A stretch of 64,000 bases of DNA from Rhizobiales bacterium 62-17 (GTDB taxonomy: Bacteria; Pseudomonadota; Alphaproteobacteria; Rhizobiales; Beijerinckiaceae), in contig MKVW01000009.1 of NCBI GenBank assembly GCA_001898965.1, forward strand, positions 486,752 through 550,751. The letters run 5' to 3'. This document shows positions 44,620-53,866 of this stretch, one piece after another (the stretch's first letter is position 1; each line of letters begins with the position of its first letter). The notes below the pieces were generated by a model, which saw only the letters and a program-made list of their open reading frames with translations, was not told the DNA's origin and did no database searches. The translations under genes and the position numbers were made by a program.

Positions 44620-46625
44620 GTCACCTTCAAGCCGGCGTAGATGGCGCGGCCGGTCACGCCATAATCCCGGATCTCTTGATAGCGCGCATTGGTGATGTTT
44701 TCGAGCCGGGCGTAAGCGGTGATGTAATCGTTGAACTTATAGCTGGCGCGCAGATCGGCCCGGCCATATTGCGGCAGGGTCACGCGGCCATAGGGGAAGT
44801 CGTTGCTGACGTCGGTGCGGGTCGAGGCGGCGTAGATGCGGCCTTCCACTTCCAGGTTCGGGATGCCGGTATAGATGAGCGACAGGCTGCCCTGCTGGCG
44901 CGGCCGGCGTAAAAGGCCGATCTGCTTGTCCTCGTCGACGGCGGTCATGCCGGTAAAGGTGGCGCGGGCCCGCCAGGTGTCGGGAACGATGACCGCATCG
45001 ATCGAAGCTTCGACGCCGCGAATGCGGGCATGACCGACGTTGTAATATTGGCCGATGAAGAAATTGGCCGCCGGATTGAAGTCGATCAGGTTGCGATACC
45101 AGCTATCGAACAGGGTCACCGAGGCTTTCACGCGACCGTCGAGTAAGGTCTGGTCGATGCCCGCTTCATAAGAGAAGTTCTGTTCCGGCCGCAGGCTTGG
45201 CAGACCATAGATGCTGAAGCGCTGATAGAGCGAAGCGGCATGGGCGCCGGTGCCGGCGCTGACGCGCAGTCGCGTGCCGGTTTCCTCGATGCGATAGGCG
45301 GCGGTGGCACGCCAGGTCGGGAACACGGTCTTGTTGTCGATCGCATCGATGCGCCCGCCCAAGGTCAGGTCGAGCCGGTCGAGCAGCGTGATGCTATGCT
45401 GGGCGAACACCGAATTGGTGACCTGTGTGCCCCAGAACGGCATCGAAACCGTATAGGGCGCCTGCAGCCAGTTCTCGCGCGTCGAAGCGGTTTCGCGCTC
45501 CGACTTGGCGCCGAAGATGAACTGGCCATAGGTGCCGAGATTGGCCGTGCCCTGATATTCGACGCCGAGGCGACGCGAACGGAAGGTCGTGTCGCAATTG
45601 TAGCTGTTGAAGAACGTGTCGAAACACGACTGCTCCAGCCGGTTGAACCGTTCGATGAGGCTCGAATAGATGGTCAGCGAATTCTTCAGCACGCCGCCGA
45701 ACGGATCGAAATTGGCGCGCACGAACGCGGTGGTGACGAACTGCCGCCCCTTGTTGAAGCGCGTGTCCTTGTCGGCCGGCATGAAGGCGCCAGGATTGTC
45801 GAAGCGGGCGAAATCGGCGAAGCGCGTCAGTCCGACATCGACGGAGAAACTGTCGGACGGCGTGAAGGTCACCCGCGCCGAACCGGCGAATTTGTCGGTC
45901 TTGTCGTTTTCCAGCGGCTGCGTCAGCGTGCTGGTGATGCGACCGATGCGATAGCCGTAGCGCGAGAAACCGTCGCTGTGAAAGCCGGTCAGCGAGAAGG
46001 CATAGGACACTTTGTCGGTCGCGCCCGACACGGCGCCGGTCGCCGAAATCGTGCCATAGCTGCCCGCTTCCACCTGCACGCTGCGGCGCATCGCGCGCTC
46101 GCCCTTGCGGGTGAGGACATTGATCACGCCGCCCATGGCATCGGAGCCATAGAGCGCCGATTGCGGGCCGCGTACGATTTCGATGCGGTCGATGTCGACG
46201 GCCGACAATGCGCCGAAGTCGAGCGCGCCATCGGTGCTGGACGCATCGCCGACGCGAATGCCGTCGATCAGCACGAGCGTCTGGCCGGGCGTGGACCCAC
46301 GCAGCGAGACATTCGACAGGGAACCGGGGCCGCCGCTTTCCGTGAAATTGAGGCCGGGCGTGCCGCGCAGCACGTCGGCAAGGCTCTTGGTGCCGTAGTT
46401 CTGAATCTCTTCGGCCGGAATGACCGTCACGCTTGCACCCAGCCGTTCGATCGGCAGCGGCGTGCGATTGGCGGTGACGACCAGCGTCGGCAGCGGCACA
46501 TAGCCTGGCGTGGTGATCTGCCCTGGGTTAGCGTCCTGCGCCTGCGCCGCCTGCGGCAGAAACGGTGCGGACAAACAAAAAACGCCAGCCACGATGGCGG
46601 CGTTGCCAGGGAAACGATGCGTCAC
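44613..46625 (-). CDS. btuB: TonB-dependent vitamin B12 outer-membrane receptor (BtuB-like)
   Basis: About 670 aa. Seen: signal peptide (AAIVAGVFCLSAPFLPQAAQA), TonB box TLVVTANR, plug domain (IPAEEIQNYGTKSLADVLRGTPGL, RIEIVRGPQSALYGSDAMGGVINVLTRKG), and a C-terminal barrel strand ending in GRAIYAGLKVTW with the final aromatic. The start is GTG 46625 preceded by AGGAGG 6 bp upstream; the earlier frame start at 46730 would lie in the riboswitch. Regulated by the cobalamin riboswitch at 46665-46836. Confidence 0.92.
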   Translation of the reverse strand: MTHRFPGNAAIVAGVFCLSAPFLPQAAQAQDANPGQITTPGYVPLPTLVVTANRTPLPIERLGASVTVIPAEEIQNYGTKSLADVLRGTPGLNFTESGGPGSLSNVSLRGSTPGQTLVLIDGIRVGDASSTDGALDFGALSAVDIDRIEIVRGPQSALYGSDAMGGVINVLTRKGERAMRRSVQVEAGSYGTISATGAVSGATDKVSYAFSLTGFHSDGFSRYGYRIGRITSTLTQPLENDKTDKFAGSARVTFTPSDSFSVDVGLTRFADFARFDNPGAFMPADKDTRFNKGRQFVTTAFVRANFDPFGGVLKNSLTIYSSLIERFNRLEQSCFDTFFNSYNCDTTFRSRRLGVEYQGTANLGTYGQFIFGAKSERETASTRENWLQAPYTVSMPFWGTQVTNSVFAQHSITLLDRLDLTLGGRIDAIDNKTVFPTWRATAAYRIEETGTRLRVSAGTGAHAASLYQRFSIYGLPSLRPEQNFSYEAGIDQTLLDGRVKASVTLFDSWYRNLIDFNPAANFFIGQYYNVGHARIRGVEASIDAVIVPDTWRARATFTGMTAVDEDKQIGLLRRPRQQGSLSLIYTGIPNLEVEGRIYAASTRTDVSNDFPYGRVTLPQYGRADLRASYKFNDYITAYARLENITNARYQEIRDYGVTGRAIYAGLKVTW

Positions 46626-46664
46626 AATAGACCTCCTGCCATCCCACCGACGGCGCGAGAAAAA

Positions 46665-46836
46665 CTGGGATGTTGGCCGGTCTCCTGGCTTGCGGATCAT
46701 CGCTGGCTTCGCGTCTTCCCGGGCGATCACCCAGTGACTTGGTACGAAGTCAGCTCATCGCTTACAGTTGCGGGGGCAGCTACGGCATCGGTTTCCCTCA
46801 CCGTATTCCCGTTTCACCCCATCGCTGGGGCACCAA
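46665..46836 (-). ncRNA. Cobalamin riboswitch (adenosylcobalamin-type) upstream of btuB
   Basis: Minus strand reads GGTGCC near 46834, GGGAATACGGTGAGGGAAACC in two parts (46810-46790), the B12 box GCCCCCGCAACTGTAA (46777-46762) and GCCAGGAGACCGGCC (46689-46675), in the canonical order. After it, CATCCCA (on the minus strand at 46672-46666) can pair with TGGGATG (46646-46640) just before the AGGAGG site of btuB, a plausible expression platform for blocking translation. Boundaries are approximate. Confidence 0.93.
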
Positions 46837-46867
46837 CGATTGTGACCCTATAGAGGCGTTTTTGCGA

Positions 46868-47731
46868 ATGCAAGGTGGCAAGGCCCACAGGTTAGGACGA
46901 AGAACGGCGCTGCTGGCGGCCATGCTTGTCACGTCAAGCCTGGCGCAAGGGCAGCAGTCCGCGCCACATCCCTCGATTGTCTCTGCCAATCTCTGCGCCG
47001 ATCAGCTCGTGCTGGCGCTGGCCGATCGCCAGCAGATCGTCTCCCTCAGTCCCTTTGCCAGGGATGCGAATATCTCGTTTCTCGCCCATGAGGCCGCGGG
47101 GGTGCCGCGGAATACCGGCGCCGCCGAGGAATTGATCCGTCTCTCCGCCGATCTCATCGTGCTTGGCCGCTACGATAACAGGCTGACGCGGGATTTCCTC
47201 ACGACCAAGGAACGGCCCTTCGCCATGGTCGATTCCTGGGTCAGTCTCGACGAGACCCGGCAGGAGATCGCCGGCCTGGCCGCCCGCTTCGGCCATGCCG
47301 AGCGCGGCGCGGCTTTGATCGCCACCATCGATGCAAGCACCGGCGCGCTGGAAGCCCTGGCGAGCAAGGTGCCGCAGCGCAGCTTCCTCATCCTGCATCG
47401 GCGCGGCTATGTCCTGCATGCCGGGCTGGCCGGCGATCTCGCCGTCAAGGCAGGCTTGCGCAATGCCGCCGGCGACGTGGGGCTGCGGGCCAACGGCTTC
47501 GTCGATCTGGAACGGGTGGTCGCGGCCAGGCCTGATTACCTGATGGTGGCGGAAAGCGCCGACCGTCCGGAAGACCAGGGCGAGGCCTTGCTCGAACATC
47601 CGGCCCTGCGCCGGCTTTATCCGCCCGCCCGGCGCCTGGTCGTGCCCGACCTGCTCACCATATGCCCCGGTCCCGCCATCCCCGCCCTGGCGGCGAGATT
47701 GGCCCAGGAAATCACTGCCAAGGTGCGGTGA
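46868..47731 (+). CDS. btuF: Periplasmic vitamin B12-binding protein BtuF-like
   Basis: About 287 aa. Seen: signal peptide (RRTALLAAMLVTSSLAQG), periplasmic-binding-type core SIVSANLCADQLVLALADRQQIVSLSPFARDANISFL, and VDSWVSLDETRQEIAGLAARFGH. ATG 46868 chosen because the upstream open frame (from 46670) runs antisense through the riboswitch. It is divergent from the btuBCD operon; its promoter must lie in or next to the 40 bp between the riboswitch and the start. B12 is inferred from context. Confidence 0.82.
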   Translation: MQGGKAHRLGRRTALLAAMLVTSSLAQGQQSAPHPSIVSANLCADQLVLALADRQQIVSLSPFARDANISFLAHEAAGVPRNTGAAEELIRLSADLIVLGRYDNRLTRDFLTTKERPFAMVDSWVSLDETRQEIAGLAARFGHAERGAALIATIDASTGALEALASKVPQRSFLILHRRGYVLHAGLAGDLAVKAGLRNAAGDVGLRANGFVDLERVVAARPDYLMVAESADRPEDQGEALLEHPALRRLYPPARRLVVPDLLTICPGPAIPALAARLAQEITAKVR

Positions 47732-47894
47732 AGCCGCGTCAAAAGGTTCCGGCCATTTCGACACTCATGTCGCCGATTGCGCCATGGCGGAAACAGCCGT
47801 TTGAGCTAGACTGTTCGCCGATCGCCGGTCGGTACAGAAAAACTCCAGCGCGACATGGATCCCGCCGGCCGATCTCGCACATTGGGAGAGAAAC

Positions 47895-48380
47895 ATGGCC
47901 GCTGAGACCGTCACCGCGCAAATCCCCGCCGAGGAACTGGAAGCGCGGCACCTGGAAGCCGAGAAAAGATATGGCAACTTCCGCTACCAGAAGCCGGAAG
48001 GTGTCAGTGCGGGAAAGGGCTTTGTCGCGCTGCACCGGACCGATCTGTTCAAGGCCGTCGTGCAAATCGTCAAAAAGGGCGGCGGCGAAAACAACCTTCA
48101 CTATCATTCAAGGGTCGATACGTTCTGGATGGTGATCAAGGGCCGCGTCCGCTTCTACGGACCCAATGACGTGCTGATCGGCGAATTCGGTCCCAACGAA
48201 GGCACGGTGACGCCGCGCTTTTCGCGCTACTGGTTTGAAAGCGCCGGCGACGAAGAACTCGAGCTTCTGCAAGTCGCCGCCTATGCGCCACACGCCAAGG
48301 ACGGCGGCCGCACGGACGTCTCCGCGCAACGCTTCGTACCGGGAACGGGCGAGCTCTATTCCGCTGCGGAGAAGAAATAG
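47895..48380 (+). CDS. Cupin-domain protein of unknown function
   Basis: 161 aa. Seen: a single cupin barrel with NNLHYHSRVDTFWMVIKGRVRFYG, where H-x-H and the following residues match cupin motif 1, and a weaker second motif RYWFESAGDEELELLQV. Such proteins bind a metal and may be dioxygenases, isomerases or sensors. ATG 47895 follows GGAGAG. Stands between btuF and convergent cobP; no operon partner is clear. Confidence 0.82.
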   Translation: MAAETVTAQIPAEELEARHLEAEKRYGNFRYQKPEGVSAGKGFVALHRTDLFKAVVQIVKKGGGENNLHYHSRVDTFWMVIKGRVRFYGPNDVLIGEFGPNEGTVTPRFSRYWFESAGDEELELLQVAAYAPHAKDGGRTDVSAQRFVPGTGELYSAAEKK

Positions 48381-48416
48381 GTGGAAGACGAGGCTTTACC
48401 TGCACAGACACGCGCG

Positions 48417-48437
48417 GCGTGATCCGGAGCCAGGGGC
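48417..48437. repeat. Fragment of the composite palindromic repeat (R9)
   Basis: GCGTGATCCGGAGCCAGGGGC resembles the right part of the left arm of the family (GCGATCCGGGAACCAGGGGC in R1 and R7), with the rest missing. It sits between the convergent cupin and cobP stops. Confidence 0.45.
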
Positions 48438-48441
48438 AGCC

Positions 48442-48957
48442 CTATCCCTTGATCCACAGCGGCAGCCCCGCCACCACCAGCACCACTTTGACAGCGGTGG
48501 CGGCCACCGCCTGATTGAGCCGCCCCTGAGCGTCGCGGAAGGCGCGGCCGAGCGCGTTCTCCGGCACGATGCCGAACCCCACCTCGTTGCTGACCAGGAT
48601 GAGCGGATGTGGGCAGGCGGCGACGGCTTCCGTCAGCGCCTGGCTCTGGGCCGTAACGTCCTGCCCGGCCAGCATCACGTTGGCGAGCCACAGCGTCAGG
48701 CAGTCGACGACGACGGTCACGTCATCAGCGGCGGCCGCCGCGATCGCCTCGGGCAGCGCCAGCGGCGCCTCGATGGTCGTCCAGTCAGCGCCTCGCTCCG
48801 CCCGGTGGTGGGCGATACGCGCGGTCATTTCGGCATCGCCAGCCGTGGCGGTGACGATGATCCGCTTCCGCAAACGGGCGCTTTCGGCCAATTGCTGCGC
48901 GAAACGGCTCTTGCCGGAGCGGGCGCCGCCTAAAATCAGGGTTGTTTGAGCCGCCAT
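48442..48957 (-). CDS. cobP: Adenosylcobinamide kinase / adenosylcobinamide-phosphate guanylyltransferase
   Basis: 171 aa (CobU/CobP family). It phosphorylates adenosylcobinamide and attaches GMP, as part of nucleotide-loop assembly or of salvage. Seen: P-loop GGARSGKSRFAQQLA at about residues 10-24, TATAGDAEMTARIAHHRAERG, and VVVDCLTLWLANVML. Next to the B12 uptake genes; no other cob genes are in the window. Presumably supports salvage of imported corrinoids. Confidence 0.93.
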   Translation of the reverse strand: MAAQTTLILGGARSGKSRFAQQLAESARLRKRIIVTATAGDAEMTARIAHHRAERGADWTTIEAPLALPEAIAAAAADDVTVVVDCLTLWLANVMLAGQDVTAQSQALTEAVAACPHPLILVSNEVGFGIVPENALGRAFRDAQGRLNQAVAATAVKVVLVVAGLPLWIKG

Positions 48958-49034
48958 CCGCTCCGTTTCCTTTTCCGTAGCGCTGCCTATGCTAGCAATT
49001 CCTCACATCGTCCAGGGCTGCCTTAGAACTCGCA

Positions 49035-50201
49035 ATGAATCCCATTCTCGCTGATCTGCCGACCACCATTTTCGACGTCATGTCCGGGCTTGCCCGCGAT
49101 CTCAATGCCATCAATCTCGGCCAGGGCTTTCCGGACGATCCGGGGCCCGAAGATGTGCGCCGCGCCGCCGCAGATGCGGTGCTGAACGGCTACAACCAAT
49201 ATCCGCCGATGATGGGTCTGCCGGAACTGCGCCAGGCGATCGCGGCGCATTACCGCCATTTCCAGGGCCTGGAGCTCGATCCGATGACCGAGGTCATGGT
49301 GACATCGGGCGCCACCGAGGCTTTGGCCGGGGCGCTGATGGCGGTGATCGAGCCGGGCGACGAGGTCGTGCTGTTCCAGCCGATGTATGACGCCTATCTG
49401 CCGCTGGTGCAGCGCGCCGGCGGCGTGCCGAAATTCGTCAATCTGCGCCCGCCGTCCTGGACCATGGCACGCGAGGATCTGGAGCGCGCCTTCGGCCCCA
49501 AGACCAAGGCGGTCGTCTTCAACAATCCGCACAATCCCTGCGGCGTCGTCTATGAGCGCGAGCAGCTCGAACTGCTGGCGGAATTCTGCGTCAAACACGA
49601 TGTCGTCGCCATCTGCGACGAGGTCTGGGAACATCTCGTCTTCGACGGCCGCAAGCATATCCCGCTGATGAGCCTGCCTGGCATGCGCGAACGCACGGTC
49701 AAGATTGGCTCGGCCGGCAAGATCTTTTCGCTCACCGGCTGGAAGGTTGGCCTCGTCGCGGCGGCGCCCGCTGTCATGAAAGGCCTGTCCAAGGCGCATC
49801 AATTCATCACCTTCACCACGCCGCCGAACCTGCAGATTGGCGTCGCGCATGGCTTGCTGAAAGACGACGCCTATTTCTCCACCATGCGCCAGACGTTCCA
49901 GGCGAGCCGCGATCGCTTCACCGCCGGCCTCAAGGATGTCGGTTTCAAGGTGATCCCGAGCCAGGGCACCTATTTCGTGACCATCGATATCAGTGAACTC
50001 GCCATTTCCGACGATGTGACCTTCGCGCAAAAGCTGGTGCGCGAATTCGGTGTGGCGACCATACCGGTGTCGGCTTTCTATGCGGAGAATGTCTATCGCA
50101 GTGCGGTGCGGTTCTGCTTCGCCAAAAAGGACGATACGCAGGACCGAGCCCTCGAACGCTTGCACAAGGCCGCCCCTGCCTTCGGACTTCCAGGAAAATA
50201 A
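49035..50201 (+). CDS. Class I/II PLP-dependent aminotransferase (YbdL/KAT-like)
   Basis: 388 aa. Seen: LGQGFPDDPGPEDVRRAA, YNQYPPMMGLPELRQAIAAHY, VTSGATEAL, NNPHNPCGVVY, CDEVWEHLVF, and the PLP lysine K229 in SAGKIFSLTGWKVG, the order expected for the methionine/kynurenine/glutamine transaminase group. ATG 49035. Followed by a PotF-like protein after 20 bp, so the two may be cotranscribed. Exact substrate unknown; an alpha-ketoglutarate- or pyruvate-linked transamination is likely. Confidence 0.87.
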   Translation: MNPILADLPTTIFDVMSGLARDLNAINLGQGFPDDPGPEDVRRAAADAVLNGYNQYPPMMGLPELRQAIAAHYRHFQGLELDPMTEVMVTSGATEALAGALMAVIEPGDEVVLFQPMYDAYLPLVQRAGGVPKFVNLRPPSWTMAREDLERAFGPKTKAVVFNNPHNPCGVVYEREQLELLAEFCVKHDVVAICDEVWEHLVFDGRKHIPLMSLPGMRERTVKIGSAGKIFSLTGWKVGLVAAAPAVMKGLSKAHQFITFTTPPNLQIGVAHGLLKDDAYFSTMRQTFQASRDRFTAGLKDVGFKVIPSQGTYFVTIDISELAISDDVTFAQKLVREFGVATIPVSAFYAENVYRSAVRFCFAKKDDTQDRALERLHKAAPAFGLPGK

Positions 50202-50220
50202 GAAAAGCAAGGACTAAGAA

Positions 50221-51306
50221 ATGCGGAAACTCGTCACCTCTTTTGTCGCGCTGCTGGCTCTTGCCGCGCCTGCTCTGGCTCAGACCAAAGTGGTGAACGT
50301 CTTCAACTGGTCCGACTATATCGACCAAAAACTTCTCGACGAATTCACCAAGCAGACCGGCATCAAGGTCGTTTACGACACCTATGATTCCAACGAGACC
50401 CTGGAAACGCGCTTGCTCGCCGGCAAGAGCGGTTATGACGTGGTGGTGCCGTCGGGCACTTTCCTGCAGCGGCAGATCAAGGCGGGCATCTATCAAAAGC
50501 TCGACCGCGCGAAACTGCCGAACCTGTCGGAAATCTGGCCGGAGATCGCCACGCGGCTGTCGGCCTATGATCCCGGCAACGAATATTCCGTCAACTATAT
50601 GTGGTTCACCACCGGCATTGCCTTCAACGTGGAGAAAGTGAAGGCGCGTCTCGGCGAGCGGGCGATCGACTCCTGGGACATGATTTTCAAGCCGGAGAAT
50701 CTCAAGAAAGTCGCCGACTGCGGCGTCTATATGCTCGACAGTCCCGAGGATATTCTGGCGGTCGCGCTGCGTTATCTCGGCCTCAATCCGGAAACGCGCA
50801 ACCAGACCGAGATCAAGCGGGCGGCCGATCTCGTCATGCAGGTCAAACCCTATATCCGCAAATTCCACTCGTCCGAATATATCAATGCGCTCGCCAACGG
50901 CGATATCTGCATGGCGGTGGGCTGGGCCGGCGACAGTTTTCAGGCGCGCAACCGGGCGCGCGAGGCCGGCAATGGCATCGTCATCGACTATGTGATCCCC
51001 AAGGAGGGCACGCTGATGTCGATGGACAATCTCGCCATCCCCAAGGATGCCGAACATGTCGACGAGGCCTATGCCTTCATCAACTTCTTGCTGCGGCCGG
51101 AGGTCGCCGCCCGCAACAGCACGGTGACCAATTTCGCCAGCGGCGTCTTGAAAGCCAAGGCTTTGCTCGCGCCCGAGATCGCCGACAACAAGTCGATCTA
51201 TCCCGACGAGGCGACCATGCGCCGCCTCTTCACCGTCACGCCGTATGACCAGACCTTGCAGCGTTACGTGACGCGCGAATGGACGCGGATCAAGACGGCG
51301 CGGTGA
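50221..51306 (+). CDS. Polyamine-type periplasmic binding protein (PotD/PotF family)
   Basis: 361 aa. Seen: signal peptide ending ALAAPALA-QT, then NVFNWSDYIDQKLLDEFTKQTGIKVVYDTYDSNETLETRLLAGKSGYDVVVPSG, the PotD/PotF family N-domain with the usual polyamine-contact residues. Known members bind putrescine or spermidine for an ABC importer. The ATPase and permease genes are not nearby, so the partner must be encoded elsewhere. A putrescine aminotransferase role for the gene upstream is conceivable but not shown. Confidence 0.87.
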   Translation: MRKLVTSFVALLALAAPALAQTKVVNVFNWSDYIDQKLLDEFTKQTGIKVVYDTYDSNETLETRLLAGKSGYDVVVPSGTFLQRQIKAGIYQKLDRAKLPNLSEIWPEIATRLSAYDPGNEYSVNYMWFTTGIAFNVEKVKARLGERAIDSWDMIFKPENLKKVADCGVYMLDSPEDILAVALRYLGLNPETRNQTEIKRAADLVMQVKPYIRKFHSSEYINALANGDICMAVGWAGDSFQARNRAREAGNGIVIDYVIPKEGTLMSMDNLAIPKDAEHVDEAYAFINFLLRPEVAARNSTVTNFASGVLKAKALLAPEIADNKSIYPDEATMRRLFTVTPYDQTLQRYVTREWTRIKTAR

Positions 51307-51339
51307 GCGTGAAGTTGGTGGGCGCTTGCGCGCATCTTG

Positions 51340-51459
51340 GTGTCATCCCGGACGCACCATAGGTGCGATCCGGGAACCAGGGGCAAAAGCTCCAGCCATT
51401 CCACATTCTACAACACGCCCCTGGCCCCCGGATCACGCTGCGCCTGTCCGGAGTGACAC
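51340..51459. repeat. Composite palindromic intergenic repeat, copy R7
   Basis: GTGTCATCCCGGACGCACC at 51340, GATCCGGGAACCAGGGGC, a shorter spacer, then CCCCGGATCACGCTGC and GGAGTGACAC ending at 51459. Total 120 bp. Confidence 0.78.
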
Positions 51460-51535
51460 GAAGGTCGAGGCCGTCAACAAGTCTTCCGCCTGCGCTCAAA
51501 TCTTTGATCGTCACCGCCGGCTGTTTGCAAAACAT

Positions 51536-51565
51536 TCATCCCGGAACGCGGGCTGCGTCCGGGAT
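51536..51565. repeat. Palindromic repeat half copy R8, downstream of dnaA
   Basis: CATCCCGGAACGCGGGC and GCGTCCGGGATG form a hairpin. It lies 36 bp after the dnaA stop on the minus strand and could terminate dnaA, but no T-run follows. Confidence 0.65.
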
Positions 51566-51600
51566 GATATTCGACATCGTTATGGGAAAGCGCGAAACCC

Positions 51601-53124
51601 TTACTCGGTCAGCATGCGCTTGAGCAGTTCGAGCTCTTCCGACAGCGGATTGTCGGACTTCGACAAGGCTTCGATCTTGCGCACCGCATGCAACACGGTG
51701 GTGTGATCGCGTCCGCCGAAGCGGCGGCCGATCTCCGGCAGCGAGCGCAGGGTGAGAACCTTGGCCAGATACATGGCGATCTGGCGCGGGCGCACCACGG
51801 TTGCCGTGCGGCGCGACGACAAGATATCGGATTTTGAGACGTTGTAGTGGCTGGCAACGAGCTTCTGAATATCTTCGATGCGCACGCGCTTCGGTTCGCT
51901 GGTGCGCACCAGATCGCGAATGGCGCTTTCGGCCATTTCCACCGTCAGCGGCGCGCCGGCCAAGGTCGAATGGGCGATCAGGCGATTGATGGCGCCGTCG
52001 AGATCGCGGCCATTGGTCTGAATGGCATTGGCGACATATTTGAAGACGCTTTCTGGCACGTTGAACGCCGGATGGGCCGCTTTGGCGGTGGCAACGAGCG
52101 ATTCCACCATCTTGAGCCGCAGGCTTTCGTCGAACGGGCGCATCTGCACGCACAGACCGCCCGACAAGCGCGAACGGGTGCGCTCGTCGATGTTCTCGAG
52201 ATCGGACGGCGGCCGGTCGGCGGCGATCACCACCTGGCGGCGTGCATCGATCAGCGCGTTCAGCGTGTGGCAGAACTCCTGCGGAATCGATTTGCCACGC
52301 AGGAATTGCACGTCGTCGATCACGAGCGTGTCGATGCCGCGCAGCTTCTCTTTGAATTGAATGGCGGTCTGCGTGCGCAGGGCCGCGACGAAGCTATACA
52401 TGAAGCGCTCGGCCGTCAGATAGATGACCTTCTGCCCGTTGGCGGCGGCTGCATGGGCGATCGCCTGCAACAGATGCGTCTTGCCGAGGCCGACCGAGGA
52501 AAAGATGTAGAGCGGATTGAACTGTGTCGGTTCATCGCGTGTGCCGCGGGATACTTTCATCGCCGCCGCATGGGCGAGCTGGTTCGGGCCACCGACGATG
52601 AAGGAATCGAAGGTGAAGTGTTTGTCGAGCGGCGCGCCGGCGAAAGCATCGTTCGGTTCCACATCGGTCGGCATAACATCGGCCTTGCGCGCGGCCGGCG
52701 CGAGAACGGCGCTCGCGCGAACCGGCGATGCTTCGTGATGCGATTCACCCGCGCTGCTCACGGCATTTTGCGGCTGCCCGACGAGAACGGGGCGTCGCAC
52801 GCTGGAGCGCACGTCGACGATGACATGGGTGGCGCCGGAGAATTCAGCGGCGACCGCGAACGTCAGGCGCTCAAGATAATGCGACTGAATCCAGCTTTTG
52901 AGGAACTTCGTGGGAACCGAACAGAACAACGTCGTTCCGTTCATGCGCTCGAATTCGAGCCGCGCGAACCACGAGCTGTAAACGTCCTTGCCGACTTCGC
53001 TACGCAGACGCTGACAGACCCGTTCCCAAGCGACATTCATTTCGTTGCGCTGCGCTGTGTCCGCGCCAGCTGAGGCCGGGCGCAGTTCGTGATGGTCTGA
53101 AGCGGGTTGCGAGTTGAATGTCAT
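51601..53124 (-). CDS. dnaA: Chromosomal replication initiator protein DnaA
   Basis: About 507 aa. Seen: domain I ([26 protein letters not shown]), a long linker, AAA+ domain with Walker [18 protein letters not shown], Walker [14 protein letters not shown] and R-finger region, and domain IV with the DnaA box-binding signature [18 protein letters not shown]. The ATG 53124 ([12 protein letters not shown]) is preferred; TTG 53136 is possible. It lies about 52 kb from the putative oriC, unlike Caulobacter where it is close by. Confidence 0.97.
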   Translation of the reverse strand: MTFNSQPASDHHELRPASAGADTAQRNEMNVAWERVCQRLRSEVGKDVYSSWFARLEFERMNGTTLFCSVPTKFLKSWIQSHYLERLTFAVAAEFSGATHVIVDVRSSVRRPVLVGQPQNAVSSAGESHHEASPVRASAVLAPAARKADVMPTDVEPNDAFAGAPLDKHFTFDSFIVGGPNQLAHAAAMKVSRGTRDEPTQFNPLYIFSSVGLGKTHLLQAIAHAAAANGQKVIYLTAERFMYSFVAALRTQTAIQFKEKLRGIDTLVIDDVQFLRGKSIPQEFCHTLNALIDARRQVVIAADRPPSDLENIDERTRSRLSGGLCVQMRPFDESLRLKMVESLVATAKAAHPAFNVPESVFKYVANAIQTNGRDLDGAINRLIAHSTLAGAPLTVEMAESAIRDLVRTSEPKRVRIEDIQKLVASHYNVSKSDILSSRRTATVVRPRQIAMYLAKVLTLRSLPEIGRRFGGRDHTTVLHAVRKIEALSKSDNPLSEELELLKRMLTE

Positions 53125-53729
53125 GGCAATGTCCAAAGAATAACCGTCCGTCGTCTGGCATGGCCAAACGGCAACGCACGGAGATGATGAGTGGTTTCTG
53201 TGCTGAAATTGAGCCTGATCAGCTATGAACAGCGATCGATGTCAAGGCCCGACAGAGCGCGAACTCGGCAAAGCGGAAAAAACAATTCTTTCGAAACAAT
53301 CGATGATGAAATTGAGATCCGCCGCCATGTCCCCGTCTCCGTTTGCAGTTGTTCTGCATCTTGCTTGGCCTCTGTCATCGAGCTTGTCCCCAGTCGACAA
53401 CAGCAATCACTTGCACGTTCCAACGACACGCACCTGCCTCGTTCATTCTTTCTGAAAATGTTTAAACGCTACCGCGAGAGAACATGTTTCTCGTGCGGCA
53501 AGCCCGCGCCGTCAGATCAACTTATTCACTGCTGTGAACAACGTGCAACACAAAGCGCAAGCGCGGCTCGAAATAAATATTCACGCGTGTGCGGCTTTTC
53601 GATTGACGCGGATAAATGGCTGATTCCGCGCGACAAGAAATTTACGCATTTTCGTCGCAATTGACGCTCTAAAACATTGGAGGCGATGCGACGACGTCAG
53701 AGTCACGATTGAACATGGCTTGCACGCAG

Positions 53730-53758
53730 AGCGTTTTAAGCTTGCCCTGCAAAACGCT
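53730..53758. repeat. 29-bp palindromic element related to the 44-bp repeat
   Basis: AGCGTTTT at 53730 and CAAAACGCT ending at 53758 are inverted around a 12-nt middle. The ends match the ends of the 44-bp repeats at 24995 and 59944, but the centre differs. Confidence 0.5.
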
Positions 53759-53835
53759 GATTCATTGAAGGATTATTTGCTCGGTAAAATTCGCTGCACG
53801 AATGCTGCGTGACGACGAAGTGACAATCACAAAAC

Positions 53836-53866
53836 AAAAAGCCCGGATCGATCGATCCGGGCTTTT
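53836..53866 (-). terminator. Bidirectional-type terminator after rpsT
   Basis: A perfect palindrome of GCCCGGATCG and its complement flanked by AAAA and TTTT on either side; works in both directions. For the minus-strand rpsT gene, it lies 38 bp after the stop. Confidence 0.9.

Noticed and set aside
46670-46867. N-terminal extension of btuF across the riboswitch
   Set aside because: It translates the antisense of a cobalamin riboswitch and does not look like a signal peptide; a normal signal peptide begins at 46868.
53191-53664. 157-aa ORF with Cys pairs (CFSCGKP, HCC) between dnaA and rpsT
   Set aside because: Composition is erratic, no RBS is clear, and it overlaps DnaA-box-like sites. 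It might be a zinc protein, but the evidence is too thin.
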